From NCBI RefSeq assembly GCF_001971705.1, contig NZ_CP019327.1, forward strand, positions 248,001 through 312,000: DNA of 64,000 nt. Direction: 5' to 3'. The notes beneath the pieces are model-generated. The model saw nothing but the letters and a program-made list of their open reading frames with translations. It ran no database searches and was not told the DNA's origin. Position numbers and translations under genes: made by a program. Of the stretch, positions 1 through 10,161 are shown piece by piece. Source of the DNA: Natronorubrum daqingense (GTDB taxonomy: Archaea > Halobacteriota > Halobacteria > Halobacteriales > Natrialbaceae). Every line of letters begins with the position of its first letter. Position 1 is the stretch's first letter.

Positions 1-174
1 CGCAACGGCGAGTGGCACGGCCCCGAAACCGTCCAGTTGTGGTGTACCGTCGGGAGCGAAGACGAGTACGAGGACTTCGAAAAGCGAAATTTCACCCCGC
101 ACTTCCTCGACGTCGAACGCGTCGACGCCGACGACGTCACCGTCGTTCGGCCGTCGGCCGATCTCGCGATCTGA
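1..174 (+). CDS. C-terminal end of an unrecognised protein (5' cut off)
   Basis: An open frame runs from base 1 to a TGA at 172-174 and gives 57 residues ending in RPSADLAI. Composition is acidic and the codon use is typical haloarchaeal GC-rich usage, so this is the tail of a real gene that starts outside the window. No motif is complete enough to name a family. The next gene, the GtrA-like protein, lies about 330 bp downstream on the same strand. Confidence 0.6.
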   Translation, partial: RNGEWHGPETVQLWCTVGSEDEYEDFEKRNFTPHFLDVERVDADDVTVVRPSADLAI

Positions 175-504
175 CTCGAACTTGCCGCCGCCGGGCAACG
201 TTCCCTTCTCTCGGTCGGTTCCCGTCGTCGACCTCGAGAGCTGTGGCCTACGCGTACTGTGACTCCTCTTCTACACGTTTTCCCCTTCTGCACGTTTCCG
301 AACACGCCGTCGTCTTTCGCCGGTGGGTCGTTACACTTCGTATCCACCCACCTACACCGTTTTACAAGTCGAGGTCCGAAGACGCGTTCTCGATGGCACG
401 CAAACCTGTCGGCGAATCGCAACACGGATACGGGTGCCGAAGCCAGTGGTCGTTACGGTCGACGCTGCACACCGCACTACTACGCGGCCCTATCGAGGTA
501 CTAT

Positions 505-954
505 ATGACTCCAAACTCGCTCTCCGAGGCGATTCGGACGCGATTTCGAGCGTTGTGTTCGACATCGCGGTTCACCCAATTCGCTGGCGTCGGTTTCGTC
601 GGCGCGGCGGTGGACAACCTCGTCCTCATCTTGTTGGTCGAATTGACGGTCCTCGGCCCGCTCTCCGCGAAAGTCATCTCGTGGGAGCTGTCGATCGTCG
701 TCATCTTTCTGATCAACGAGTGGTGGACCTTCGCCGACTACGGGGCGATGACGCCTCGAGCGTTCGGCACCCGATTCGTTCGCTCGAATGCGGTCAGATT
801 CGGCGGCTTTCTGGTGACGATGTTGGTCCTCGCTGTGTTAGTCGAATGGTTCGACGTCTGGTACGTCGCAGCGAATATCATCGGTACCGGAATCGGCTTC
901 TTCGTCAACTACACCTGCGAGAGCCTCTACACGTGGAAGGTCCATCGAGACTAA
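505..954 (+). CDS. GtrA-family membrane protein
   Basis: The 149-residue product has four predicted membrane helices. It opens with FTQFAGVGFVGAAVDN and later has the charged-aromatic INEWWTFADYG segment and the FFVNYTCESLYTWK tail, a pattern of GtrA/DPM3-like proteins. Such proteins are thought to move or present polyprenyl-linked sugars for cell-surface glycans or glycoproteins. The ATG at 505 was chosen because the family normally begins close to the first helix and the upstream part of the frame is not protein-like. The substrate cannot be read from the sequence. No glycosyltransferase lies next to it, so its partner is unknown. Confidence 0.8.
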   Translation: MTPNSLSEAIRTRFRALCSTSRFTQFAGVGFVGAAVDNLVLILLVELTVLGPLSAKVISWELSIVVIFLINEWWTFADYGAMTPRAFGTRFVRSNAVRFGGFLVTMLVLAVLVEWFDVWYVAANIIGTGIGFFVNYTCESLYTWKVHRD

Positions 955-1020
955 CGGTAGAAATCCCCATACGGTAGTCGAATCACAACCCTTATCTAAC
1001 ACACTCGGTTATGAAGTGAT

Positions 1021-1095
1021 AGCGGGATGGGATAGCCAGGAGATTCCGGCGGGCTCATAACCCGCAGACCGGTAGTTCAAATCTACCTCCCGCTA
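1021..1095 (+). tRNA. initiator tRNA-Met (CAU)
   Basis: The acceptor stem AGCGGGA (1021-1027) pairs with TCCCGCT (1088-1094), with discriminator A at 1095. The anticodon loop CTCATAA gives CAU. The anticodon stem GCGGG/CCCGC holds the three consecutive G-C pairs that mark initiator tRNAs, and the terminal A1:U72 pair fits the archaeal initiator form. No intron is present and CCA is not encoded. The T-arm and 3' acceptor strand are repeated three more times just downstream. Confidence 0.97.
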
Positions 1096-1465
1096 CTTTT
1101 CGACGCGAGCAATAACGAAGAACGGAGTTATGAGTGACGTGAGCGTCGAAAATACGCTGAGTAGATTTGAAGTAGACGACGAGGGGGCACAGCGACCGAA
1201 GTCGCCGTAGTTCAAATCTACCTCCCGCTATGTTTTGGCGCGAACAAGCACGTGAGCGCCATCCATAGCACGGGGTAGATTTGAATCAGGGAACAGCGTT
1301 GCTGTGACCGTGGTTAAAATCTACCTCCCGCTACTTTTCGAGACGAACAATACCGCCGAGCGAAGCGAGGGGTCCGTGAGTCTCGAAAATACGACGAGTA
1401 GTTTGAACGAGAGAAGACCGGAGTGAAACGACGGTCTTCACGTAGTTCAAAGCTACCTCCCGCTA
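1072..1465 (+). repeat. Array of tRNA 3'-end copies with intervening hairpins
   Basis: The last 24 bases of the initiator tRNA (1072-1095) recur at 1207-1230 (identical), 1310-1333 (two differences) and 1442-1465 (one difference), giving units of about 103-135 bp. Each copy is followed by a stem such as TTTTCGACGC...GCGTCGAAAA. In the first two spacers an inverted copy GTAGATTTGAA follows (1161-1171 and 1275-1285); the third has the shorter GTAGTTTGAA (1398-1407). These can pair back with TTCAAATCTAC in the tRNA tail, so each unit can fold into nested hairpins. The pattern fits repeated integration at the tRNA 3' end, or a tail-copying palindromic element. Confidence 0.85.
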
Positions 1466-1579
1466 CGTTTCATTGCAAACAACAACGAGGAATAGAGTAC
1501 CGAGTATGGTGAAAAAGCGTTCTGAACAGGGAGGACGAGTCCAACACCTCAACTTCGCGCTGGTTATAGAGTTACCGTC

Positions 1580-2149
1580 TTAGTGACTGAGTATCTCATT
1601 GGGACCTCTCCACTCGTCATGTAATAATCCATACCGGTCAACATCCACGTATTCTCCACCAGCAAATTGGGCCTCACGCGCGGTCCCTTCGTGGACGAAT
1701 CCCAATCGCTCACAGAGCGTCTTGGAAGCCTCGTTGGGTGCCATCACGGTTGCCGAAATCCGGTGCAATCGGAGGTATTCAAACCCATACTCGATGAGAT
1801 ACGCGCTGGACTCGAGTGCGTAGCCGTTTCCCCATGCTTTTGGGTGGAACCAGATACCGAAGTTCGCGTATCCGTCCCCCTTGATGATTGGCGAGAGCGA
1901 AAGCGATCCGACTGGTTCACCGACGAATTCCCCTTCTGACGGTACGGCGAGGAGAGTGACCGAATCACCATCGTTGTCGATCGGCCAAAGTTCGTCTCGA
2001 TATCGGTCGTTGGTATATGGTGTTCTGAACGAACTGATGAAACGTCGGACTTGCGGATGGTTTACTCCTTCTCGGAGGAACCTAATATCTCCTTCTTCGG
2101 GTGGTTTGAGCTCGAGTCGGTCGCAATTGATGAACGTCGGTCGTGTCAT
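1580..2149 (-). CDS. GNAT N-acetyltransferase (RimJ/RimL type)
   Basis: The 189-residue protein has the RimJ/RimL-type GNAT layout. The N-terminal strand is RLELKPPEEGDIRFL. A central GIWFHPKAWGNGYALE segment (about residues 98-113) is the acetyl-CoA pyrophosphate-binding Q/RxxGxG-like motif. It is followed by LRLHRISATVMAPNEASKTLCERLGF, the usual ending with a conserved Asn and a helix. It probably acetylates a protein N-terminus or a small amine, but the substrate is unknown. Base composition is lower in GC than most neighbours, and it sits just downstream of the tRNA-tail repeats, so transfer is plausible. Confidence 0.85.
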   Translation of the reverse strand: MTRPTFINCDRLELKPPEEGDIRFLREGVNHPQVRRFISSFRTPYTNDRYRDELWPIDNDGDSVTLLAVPSEGEFVGEPVGSLSLSPIIKGDGYANFGIWFHPKAWGNGYALESSAYLIEYGFEYLRLHRISATVMAPNEASKTLCERLGFVHEGTAREAQFAGGEYVDVDRYGLLHDEWRGPNEILSH

Positions 2150-2554
2150 AATAATCTCTAGTAGTCAAATGATTGATAGACAGTACTGTGGAACGCAAAG
2201 CTAACAGACCTCGTTTGAGACGGCGTGGCAGTCAGCTTAGAAGCAGAAAGAAGCAGTCATTGGTCAACTCTGTTGCGTGATTTGAGGTGAAAGAAAATAA
2301 ACGTATTGACCAGTTCTACAATATTGGTGAAAATAGCGGAATCATGTCCGTAGATGTAGTGGTTGGTATTTTCACTAACGCAGATGTCTGAGAAGCGGGT
2401 TTTAACAGCACCCTTCCAGTGCTTCAGCGGGAAGCACCCGAGAGCGGAATCGGTCCACTCTCTGTCACGACCCGTCGAATTCGAATACAACCACCAGCAA
2501 TCGGGCCCACTGGCGAGGTGGTGCTGTTATCGAGGGACGAAGAACTGCCTCGAG
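2150..2554. other. 405-bp gene-free, AT-richer stretch
   Basis: No convincing reading frame is present on either strand. Short frames lack codon bias and have no recognisable motif. GC is clearly lower over about 2,260-2,420 than in the flanking operon. It may be a decayed insertion next to the tRNA-proximal hotspot, but no terminal repeats or transposase fragment could be recognised. Confidence 0.4.
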
Positions 2555-3078
2555 TCAGTCCCGAATCTCGATTTCGGTTCGGTCGGTCAGGCCGCGCTCC
2601 TCGGCGTTCTCGCAGGCGATAGCGACTTCGATGGTGTACGTGCCTGTATCGACGGATTCCCACTCGCCCGGTTCGACCTGAATCCGCTGTGGCCACTCGC
2701 GGCGAAACCGCTTGCGCTCGCTGCGCGAAAACGAGAAGGCGTCCAGTCGATCTGGCACGTCTCGAGGCACCTGAGAGGCTGCTTCGAACCCGTCGACTGC
2801 CCACGTCCAGACGTTCGGCGACTCGGTTCGCAATCGGACGGGAAACGGAATCCGATTGCGGAACTCGACTCCGATCCGAACCGGTTCGCCGAGTTCGTAG
2901 GTGTCCCGATTCGTCGTGACCGAGACGTCGATCGCTCGATTTCGAAGGGCCTTCGGCATGAACGCGTGACTGAACGCGTCCCAGTTGATCGTCCGACGAC
3001 TGTTCTTGTCGTCGTCGGCTTTCGAGGGCGTGAAGGGTTCGTCCCCGCGCTCGAGCGCTCGCGATTCGTAAATTCGTC

Positions 3079-3082
<4 letters not shown>
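2555..3082 (-). CDS. BsuPI-like Ig-fold protein at the end of the ABC transporter operon
   Basis: The 175-residue product carries a beta-sandwich-like core (about residues 50-170). The segment DVSVTTNRDTYELGEP is followed by IGVEFRNRIPFPVRL and the ending GTYTIEVAIACENAEERG, resembling the BsuPI/intracellular proteinase inhibitor fold found in many haloarchaeal hypothetical proteins. There is no signal peptide or membrane helix, so it is likely cytoplasmic. Its start overlaps the stop of the upstream ATPase gene by 4 bp, which places it in the transporter operon. Its role there is unknown. The family assignment is by motif resemblance only. Confidence 0.7.
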
Positions 3083-4418
<1,336 letters not shown>

Positions 4419-4422
<4 letters not shown>

Positions 4423-5462
4423 TGGGACTCACCTCGAACGTCGATATCGTAATCTAATCCGTTCGCGAGTTCGCCGGTGTATTCGTGACAGGACGCCACG
4501 TGACCGGTGTTTTCTGTGTCGTCGGCGACTACCTCTTCGTCCGTGTCCATGAGTGGGGGTTCGCGTTTCATACAGACGTCTTCGGCGTAGGGACATCTCG
4601 GATGGAACCGACACCCCGTCGGCACGTCGATGAGGTCGGGCATCGCCCCGGGAATCGTCGTTAACTCCTCGCGTTCGTCTCCAATTCGCGGAATCGACGC
4701 CATCAATCCAACCGTATAGGGATGTTTTGGCTCGTAGTAGAGTTCCTCGACGGGCGCTCGCTCGACGGCCTGTCCCGCATAGAGGACCATCACCCGATCG
4801 CAGAGTTCGGCGACGACGCCGAGGTCGTGCGTGATCAGTTGGATCGCCGTATCGAAGTCCGAGGCGAGTTCGTCGAGTAACTCGAGAATCTGGGCTTCGA
4901 TCGTCACGTCGAGTGCCGTCGTCGGTTCGTCACAGATCAGGAGATCCGGGTCGCACGACAGCGCCATCGCGATGACGGCTCGCTGTTGCATCCCGCCGGA
5001 GAACTCGTGGGGATAGTCCGAGTAGCGCGCCGACGCGTCGGGAATGCCGACGCGCTCGAGGAGTTCGATCGTCTCTTCTTTGGCCTCCTCGTCGGTCACG
5101 TCCTTGTGCGTGCGGATCGCTTCGGCGATCTGTTCGCCAACCGAGTAGACGGGGTTGAGCGCGGTTTCTGCGTCCTGGAACACCATCGCGATGTCGTTCC
5201 CGCGGATATCCCGCAACTCGCTTTCGGAAAGGTCGAGGAGATTCTGCCCCTTGAATCGAATCTCACCGCTGACGATTTCGCCGGGGCTCTCGATCAGTTG
5301 CATCAGCGAGAGGCTCGTGACGCTCTTTCCGGCACCACTTTCGCCGACGATACCGTACTTTTCGCCGCGTTCGATCTCGTAGCTGAGTTCGTCGACTGCG
5401 CGGACCACCCCGTCTTCGGTGTAGAACTGTACGACGAGATCTTCCACTTCGAGTAGTGACAT
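4419..5462 (-). CDS. dppD: Dipeptide/oligopeptide ABC transporter ATPase (DppD/OppD type)
   Basis: The 347-residue protein is the second ATPase of the transporter. It has Walker A GESGAGKS (about 40-47), the signature FSGGMQQR, Walker B LLICDEP and the H-loop ITHD. The C-terminal oligopeptide domain keeps a compact four-cysteine motif (GCRFHPRCPYAEDVC ... SCH) that in this family can hold an iron-sulfur cluster. Length is normal, unlike the longer DppF partner. It lies 2 bp after the DppC gene and overlaps dppF by 4 bp. Confidence 0.94.
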
Positions 5463-5464
5463 TG

Positions 5465-6490
5465 TTATCGCATCCTCTCTTTTGCTGCGTTTCCTTGCGG
5501 GTCGAGTGCGTCGTTGATACCGTCACCGACCAGGTTGATGGCCATCACGAACAGGAAGATCGCACCCCCGGGGAAGAGCGTGATGTGCCAGTGGCCGTAG
5601 ACGATCGAATCACGTCCGTTCGAGAGCATCGAGCCCCATTCGGCGCTTCCCGGCTCGAGGCCGATCCCCAGGAATCCGAGCGCTGCGGCCGCGAGCACGA
5701 TCGTCCCGATGTTCAGCGTCGCCTGGACGATGACGGGTGCCATCGCGTTGGGGACGATGTGTTTGAAGACGATCGTTCGGTCGGGGGAGCCGAGTGCTTT
5801 CGCGGCCAGCACGTACTCGTTTTCTTTGACCGAGAGTATCTCTCCGCGTAAGAGTCTGGCGTAACTCAGCCACCCCGTAACGACGAGCGCGAAGATGATC
5901 ACCCAGAATCCGGATCCGAAAATCGCGACGATGGCGATCGCCAGGACCAGGAACGGGAACGCGTAGAGCATGTCGATCATTCGCATGATGACCTCGTCGA
6001 TCCAGCCGCCGAAGTAGCCCGCAACTGCTCCGAGCGGGATTCCGACGACTAACGCGAGCACGACGGCGATAAACCCGATACTCAGACTGAGTCGTCCGCC
6101 GACGAGGACGCGAGAGAAGATATCACGCCCCGCCCAGTCCGTCCCGAACGGATGTGCGAACGACGGTGCCTCGTTCGCCTCGCCGACGTACATCTCGTTC
6201 GGACCGAACGGCGCGAGTGAAATCGGCTGCAGCGTGATCTGATAGCCCATCGTCGACACCTCGATCGGACGGGCGAAGATGGCGAGAACCGCCATCACGG
6301 CAATAATTAGCATCCCGAATAACGCCGTTCGATTCGATTTGAATCGGAGCCAGGCGTACTCGAGGCGACTGCGTCCGCTACTTTCCGATTCGCCGTCCCA
6401 GACTTCGGTGTCCGTCTGGTCGGCGACCGCTTCGTCGAATCCAGTAATGCGGATTCGACCACGTTGTGTCGTTGGTTGTCGTTGGCTCAT
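5465..6490 (-). CDS. dppC: Dipeptide/oligopeptide ABC transporter permease (DppC type)
   Basis: The 341-residue membrane protein has an N-terminal helix preceded by RFKSNRTALFGM, typical of DppC/OppC, then about five more helices. The extracytoplasmic loop contains HPFGTDWAGRDIFSRVL, a family hallmark. The EAA coupling loop reads VLAAKALGSPDRTIVFKHI and contacts the ATPases. The extra soluble N-terminus (about 40 residues, acidic) is usual in haloarchaea. It lies between the DppB and DppD genes with 2-bp gaps. Confidence 0.94.
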   Translation of the reverse strand: MSQRQPTTQRGRIRITGFDEAVADQTDTEVWDGESESSGRSRLEYAWLRFKSNRTALFGMLIIAVMAVLAIFARPIEVSTMGYQITLQPISLAPFGPNEMYVGEANEAPSFAHPFGTDWAGRDIFSRVLVGGRLSLSIGFIAVVLALVVGIPLGAVAGYFGGWIDEVIMRMIDMLYAFPFLVLAIAIVAIFGSGFWVIIFALVVTGWLSYARLLRGEILSVKENEYVLAAKALGSPDRTIVFKHIVPNAMAPVIVQATLNIGTIVLAAAALGFLGIGLEPGSAEWGSMLSNGRDSIVYGHWHITLFPGGAIFLFVMAINLVGDGINDALDPQGNAAKERMR

Positions 6491-6492
6491 AG

Positions 6493-7440
6493 TTAATATC
6501 GAATTCGTGGATCGAGATACGAGTAGATGATATCGACGATCAGGTTGGCGACGATGATCGTGACTGCGATCAACAACACGCCGGCCTGGATGATGGGGAA
6601 GTCACGCTCGAAGATTGCGCCGACGAGCAATCGACCCATTCCCGGCCAAGCGAAGACCTCCTCGACGACGACTGCGCCGTCGATGAGGAACGCGATCTGC
6701 AACCCAGCGACGGTCACGACTGCGATCAACGAATTACGCAGCACGTGTTTGAGGATGACCGTTCGCTCGCGCAACCCTTTCGCTCGTGCGGTCCGGACGT
6801 AGTCCTTGTTCAGTTCCTGGAGCATCGACGACCGCATCAGTCGCGTGATGAGTGCGGCGGATGCCGTCCCGAGCGTGATGGTCGGGAGGATCATGAACCA
6901 GAGCGTGCTGAAACTCAACAGCGGCGCGTCCGGCGGAATAACGCTGAACCATCCGAAGTGAACGCTGAAGATCCACAACAACACGAGACCGAGCCAGAAG
7001 TTCGGCGTCGCGATACCAGCGAGTGCAGCGATTCGGCTGACTTCGTCTGCGGTTTCGCCTTGCTTGACTGCGGCGATGATCCCCGTCGGGATACCGATCC
7101 CGAGTGCGAGAACCCACGCCGAGACACCGAGGAGAATCGTGTGTGGCAGTCGAGCGGCGATCGATGCGCCGACATCTCTACCGGTGATCGGCGATTCACC
7201 GAAATCGAGCAACAACGCGTCTTGTAACCAGAGCAGGTACTGTTCCCAAAGAGGGAGATGGAGGTTGTAATCCTCTCGAATTCCATCGAGGACCTCTTCG
7301 TCGACGTCACCGAAACCAGCGATCATGTCGACCGGGTCGCCCGGTGCGATGTGAATGAACGAGAACGTAATCGCTGAGACACCGAACAGAACTGGTATCG
7401 TGACGAGAACCCGCTTTAGTATATAGCGTGAAAGAGACAT
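6493..7440 (-). CDS. dppB: Dipeptide/oligopeptide ABC transporter permease (DppB type)
   Basis: The 315-residue protein begins MSLSRYILKRVLVTIPVLFG, the classic DppB start with one helix, followed by IHIAPGDPVD and a total of six membrane helices. The EAA loop DYVRTARAKGLRERTVILKH is clear, and the C-terminus ends DIIYSYLDPRIRY as in the family. It forms the channel with DppC. The binding-protein gene ends 21 bp upstream, so the five transporter genes form one unit. Confidence 0.95.
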   Translation of the reverse strand: MSLSRYILKRVLVTIPVLFGVSAITFSFIHIAPGDPVDMIAGFGDVDEEVLDGIREDYNLHLPLWEQYLLWLQDALLLDFGESPITGRDVGASIAARLPHTILLGVSAWVLALGIGIPTGIIAAVKQGETADEVSRIAALAGIATPNFWLGLVLLWIFSVHFGWFSVIPPDAPLLSFSTLWFMILPTITLGTASAALITRLMRSSMLQELNKDYVRTARAKGLRERTVILKHVLRNSLIAVVTVAGLQIAFLIDGAVVVEEVFAWPGMGRLLVGAIFERDFPIIQAGVLLIAVTIIVANLIVDIIYSYLDPRIRY

Positions 7441-7461
7441 TGACCTGTTAGAGGGTGCGTC

Positions 7462-9126
7462 TTACTGTACTTCGAGGTGTTCCTCAGCGAGTTCGTCCTG
7501 ATAGTCCGTTCCGGTGAAATCTTCCAGAATCGGGGAAATTGGCGTGTACGCCAGCTCTCCGACGTCGTGGAACACGTTGTCCATGATCGTCTCGCGTGGA
7601 ATCAGGCCACTGATGCCGCGGCGAACTTTCGGATTGTTGAACGGCTCCTGCCAGAGCGGGAAGGTCAGGTATTCGTTCGAGAGTCCGAGTGCGCCGTCGA
7701 CGTCGAAGTCGTCGTCGTCTTCGAACTCGGCGACGCTTTCGGCCGGGAGTCCCTGGCTGAGGTCGATGTCCCCGACTTCGAGCGCCTGGTGACGTGACGA
7801 CCCTTCTGGGATAACTTCCATGACGATCGTTTCGACTGGTGGGGTTTCGGGGACGTCGTTGTCGTACTCGTCGCCGGTGTACCAGTGGTCGTCGTACCGT
7901 TCGATCACGAATCGGTCGTCTTCTTGATGTTCGTCGAATTGGTACGGACCGGTTCCGACTGGGCCGTCGGAGAGGTTGACATCGCCATCTTCGGCACCTT
8001 CTGGGACGATCGGGACGTCACCGGCACCAGTCGCCTCGAACGGTCCACTGTAGTCTCGGTGGTGTTCGATGACGATTTCGTGGTCGTTGACGATCTCGCT
8101 GCTTTCGTACCAGTCGTAGACGTCCGACTCGCGAACTTCGTCCTCGTAGCGCTCGTAGGAGGTTTGGACGTCGTGTGCGGTGAACTCGTCACCGTTGTGG
8201 AACTCGACGCCTTCGCGGAGGTAGAACCGCCAGGTTGTGTCGTCTTCTTGCTCCCAGTCCGTCGCAAGACCGGGTTGTGGAGTACCGGCGAAATCGACGG
8301 CGATGAGGCTCTCGTATACGAGCGTGGTCGCCATGAGCGAGACCGTGTCCTCCTGACTGATCGGATCGAAGTCGGGGACGTCGGAGCCGAGGTCGACACG
8401 AAGCTCGTCGTCGTCGTTGTCGACTTCCGTGTACACTCCCTCGTGTGGCGCGTACACTGCGGTGAACTCACGTCCTGCCATCGGATGCGTCTTGAACCCG
8501 CTCACCTCGTCGTTATTCCAGGCAGTTACCTGTTCGCCGAATTGAATGAGTGCAACGGGGGAGAGTTCGACGAGTCGTTCCTGTGCATCCGCGTAAATAT
8601 CTTGTCGCGCTTCCTGGTCCGACTCTTCGACCCCTTCGTCGACCAGGTCGTCGTACTCTTCGTCCTCGAAGTGATTCGTGTTGATCCCACTTGGCGAGTG
8701 CGCACTCGAGTGATACGGGTTGTTCATGAACACGTGTGGGTCCCAGTCTGCACTGTGACCGTTACAGAGGAGGGCGTTCTCCTCCTCTTCAGCAACGCTG
8801 TTCATGAAGTCGAGATACGCCCCCCACTCCATGTCATCGAAAGAAACGTCGAAGAATCCGGTCTCGTTCAGTTCGTTTTGAATGAGTTCGCCGTAGGCGA
8901 TTCGGTCGGAACTATCCGAGTTCGCGTACACCGTCGTCTCGAACGGTGGTTCGACGCCTTCTTCTTCGAATCCTTCCGCGATGAGTTCCTCTGCTGCGTT
9001 GTCTGCTTCGACATCGCCCTCTTCGGAGATACAGCCAGCGAGGCCGATTAGACCCGCCGCACCGAGTCCTTTGAGCAGTGGTCGCCGACTAATATCGCCG
9101 TCATCGTTCGATCCGTGTGATGGCAT
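7462..9126 (-). CDS. Circularly permuted peptide-binding lipoprotein (SBP_bac_5 family)
   Basis: This is the extracellular solute-binding protein of the ABC transporter. Residues 14-32 form a twin-arginine lipoprotein signal (SRRPLLKG ... LAGC, Cys32). What follows is in the wrong order for the family. Residues about 42-215 match the family's C-terminal lobe (NAAEELIAEGFEEEG, then DMEWGAYLDFM, SADWDPHVFMNN, RQDIYADAQERLVELSP). Residues about 240-554 match the N-terminal lobe (DFDPISQED, YESLIAVDFAG, WRFYLREGVEFHNGDEFTAHDV, GPVGTGPYQF) and stop after FNNPKVRRGISGLIPRETIM...EHLEVQ, exactly where the missing part should continue. Both junctions lie in the same linker. The whole fold is therefore present, rearranged within one uninterrupted 554-residue frame. 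Confidence 0.9.
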   Translation of the reverse strand: MPSHGSNDDGDISRRPLLKGLGAAGLIGLAGCISEEGDVEADNAAEELIAEGFEEEGVEPPFETTVYANSDSSDRIAYGELIQNELNETGFFDVSFDDMEWGAYLDFMNSVAEEEENALLCNGHSADWDPHVFMNNPYHSSAHSPSGINTNHFEDEEYDDLVDEGVEESDQEARQDIYADAQERLVELSPVALIQFGEQVTAWNNDEVSGFKTHPMAGREFTAVYAPHEGVYTEVDNDDDELRVDLGSDVPDFDPISQEDTVSLMATTLVYESLIAVDFAGTPQPGLATDWEQEDDTTWRFYLREGVEFHNGDEFTAHDVQTSYERYEDEVRESDVYDWYESSEIVNDHEIVIEHHRDYSGPFEATGAGDVPIVPEGAEDGDVNLSDGPVGTGPYQFDEHQEDDRFVIERYDDHWYTGDEYDNDVPETPPVETIVMEVIPEGSSRHQALEVGDIDLSQGLPAESVAEFEDDDDFDVDGALGLSNEYLTFPLWQEPFNNPKVRRGISGLIPRETIMDNVFHDVGELAYTPISPILEDFTGTDYQDELAEEHLEVQ

Positions 9127-9427
9127 GTCTTTGCTATATCTACCAGGATGTTATATGAGTTATGATTGGTACGTTTCCGGCAACTTCTGTCTGTATCTTT
9201 ACGCGAAAAACGGAAACTCACTTTGTAGGAAAGCGAGTTTATTCGACACGATCTTCAAGTTATTAACGAGAATGATCGCTCATTAATGGACTAATTCCCC
9301 CAATATTGGTTGTATATAAATGTGGATTTTTAAACATTTCACGCCGACAGCTCGGGTTAGCCAGTATACTTATATACTACTATAGTCGGTGAACTGTCGG
9401 CAAGAGAACGCGCTGGGAGGGCTTCGA
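9127..9427. other. AT-rich intergenic region upstream of the transporter operon
   Basis: No gene is seen. The left part holds the operon promoter. The right part holds an inverted repeat, GCCGACAG at 9343-9350 with CTGTCGGC at 9394-9401, around a very AT-rich loop with TATA-like runs (TACTTATATACTACTATAG). The repeat lies just beyond the 3' end of the phosphoribosyltransferase gene and could be a terminator-like structure or a regulator site. Confidence 0.5.
9151..9158 (-). promoter_or_regulatory. Probable TATA box of the peptide transporter operon
   Basis: On the minus strand the sequence reads ACTCATATAACATCC, centred about 28 bp upstream of the ATG at 9126. That is the usual archaeal TATA-to-start distance, so the transcript would have almost no leader. 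The element is inferred from position and composition only. Confidence 0.5.
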
Positions 9428-9997
9428 TTACGAGTCGCCGTTCTCGTCGACGATGACGACCTCACCGTCGACGACATCGACGTTGATCAGCGTTTTGACG
9501 CGGTAATCTGCGTCTGCGACCTTGTTTTCGCCGCCGACTTTCTTGATCACCGCAACGGTGTCTACGACTTCGGCACCGATCCCATCGAGGGCCTCGAGCA
9601 CGGATGCCAGCGTCCCACCCGTCGAGAGGACGTCGTCGAGGACGAGCACGCGTTCGCCCTCGCGGACGTCGTTGATGTACATCTCGTTCTCCGAGTACCC
9701 CGTCTGCTGGGAGATAGCGACCTCGTCGTCGAGTCCATACTGGCGCTTTCGGATGACCGTCAGTGGAATGTCCGTCATCAGCGAGACGGCCGTCGAAATG
9801 TGGATGCCCATCGCGGCCGGCGTGACGATTCGATCGACTTCCTCGAGTTTCGCTTTTCGGATGATCCGAATGACGATCTCCCGAAGCAAGCCGGGGTCGA
9901 GTTTCGGCACGCCGTCACTAATCGGGTGGACGAAGTAGTGATAACCGTTTTTCTCGATGATCGGGGCGTCGAGAAGCGACCGCTTCAACTGATCCAT
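9428..9997 (-). CDS. hpt: Hypoxanthine/guanine phosphoribosyltransferase-like protein
   Basis: The 189-residue protein carries the PRPP-binding signature [17 protein letters not shown] in a Rossmann-like type I phosphoribosyltransferase fold. The start [25 protein letters not shown] matches archaeal HGPRTase-like proteins that salvage purine bases to nucleotides. The ATG at 9997 was chosen over an upstream start at 10117 because the conserved family sequence begins there. Adenine specificity is also possible in this archaeal group. It is followed by an inverted repeat. Confidence 0.88.
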   Translation of the reverse strand: MDQLKRSLLDAPIIEKNGYHYFVHPISDGVPKLDPGLLREIVIRIIRKAKLEEVDRIVTPAAMGIHISTAVSLMTDIPLTVIRKRQYGLDDEVAISQQTGYSENEMYINDVREGERVLVLDDVLSTGGTLASVLEALDGIGAEVVDTVAVIKKVGGENKVADADYRVKTLINVDVVDGEVVIVDENGDS

Positions 9998-10161
9998 GTC
10001 GTGGGTCTGGTGGTCTTCGAGTAAAACTTGACGATACACTCGAGCCACGAATGATCGATCGTGATATCGCGACGTGGTGTCATACCGTCTGCTATCAGTC
10101 GGTACTGGTGCAACCACGATCCATCCGCAGTTCCACCGTCAAACAGGGACAACAGTCCGTC

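Noticed and set aside
12-977. 321-codon frame across the first kilobase
   Set aside because: Arg-rich sequence overlapping the recognisable GtrA protein in another frame.
2257-2490. 77-codon frame as a transposase remnant
   Set aside because: No DDE or other transposase motif and no terminal inverted repeats could be recognised.
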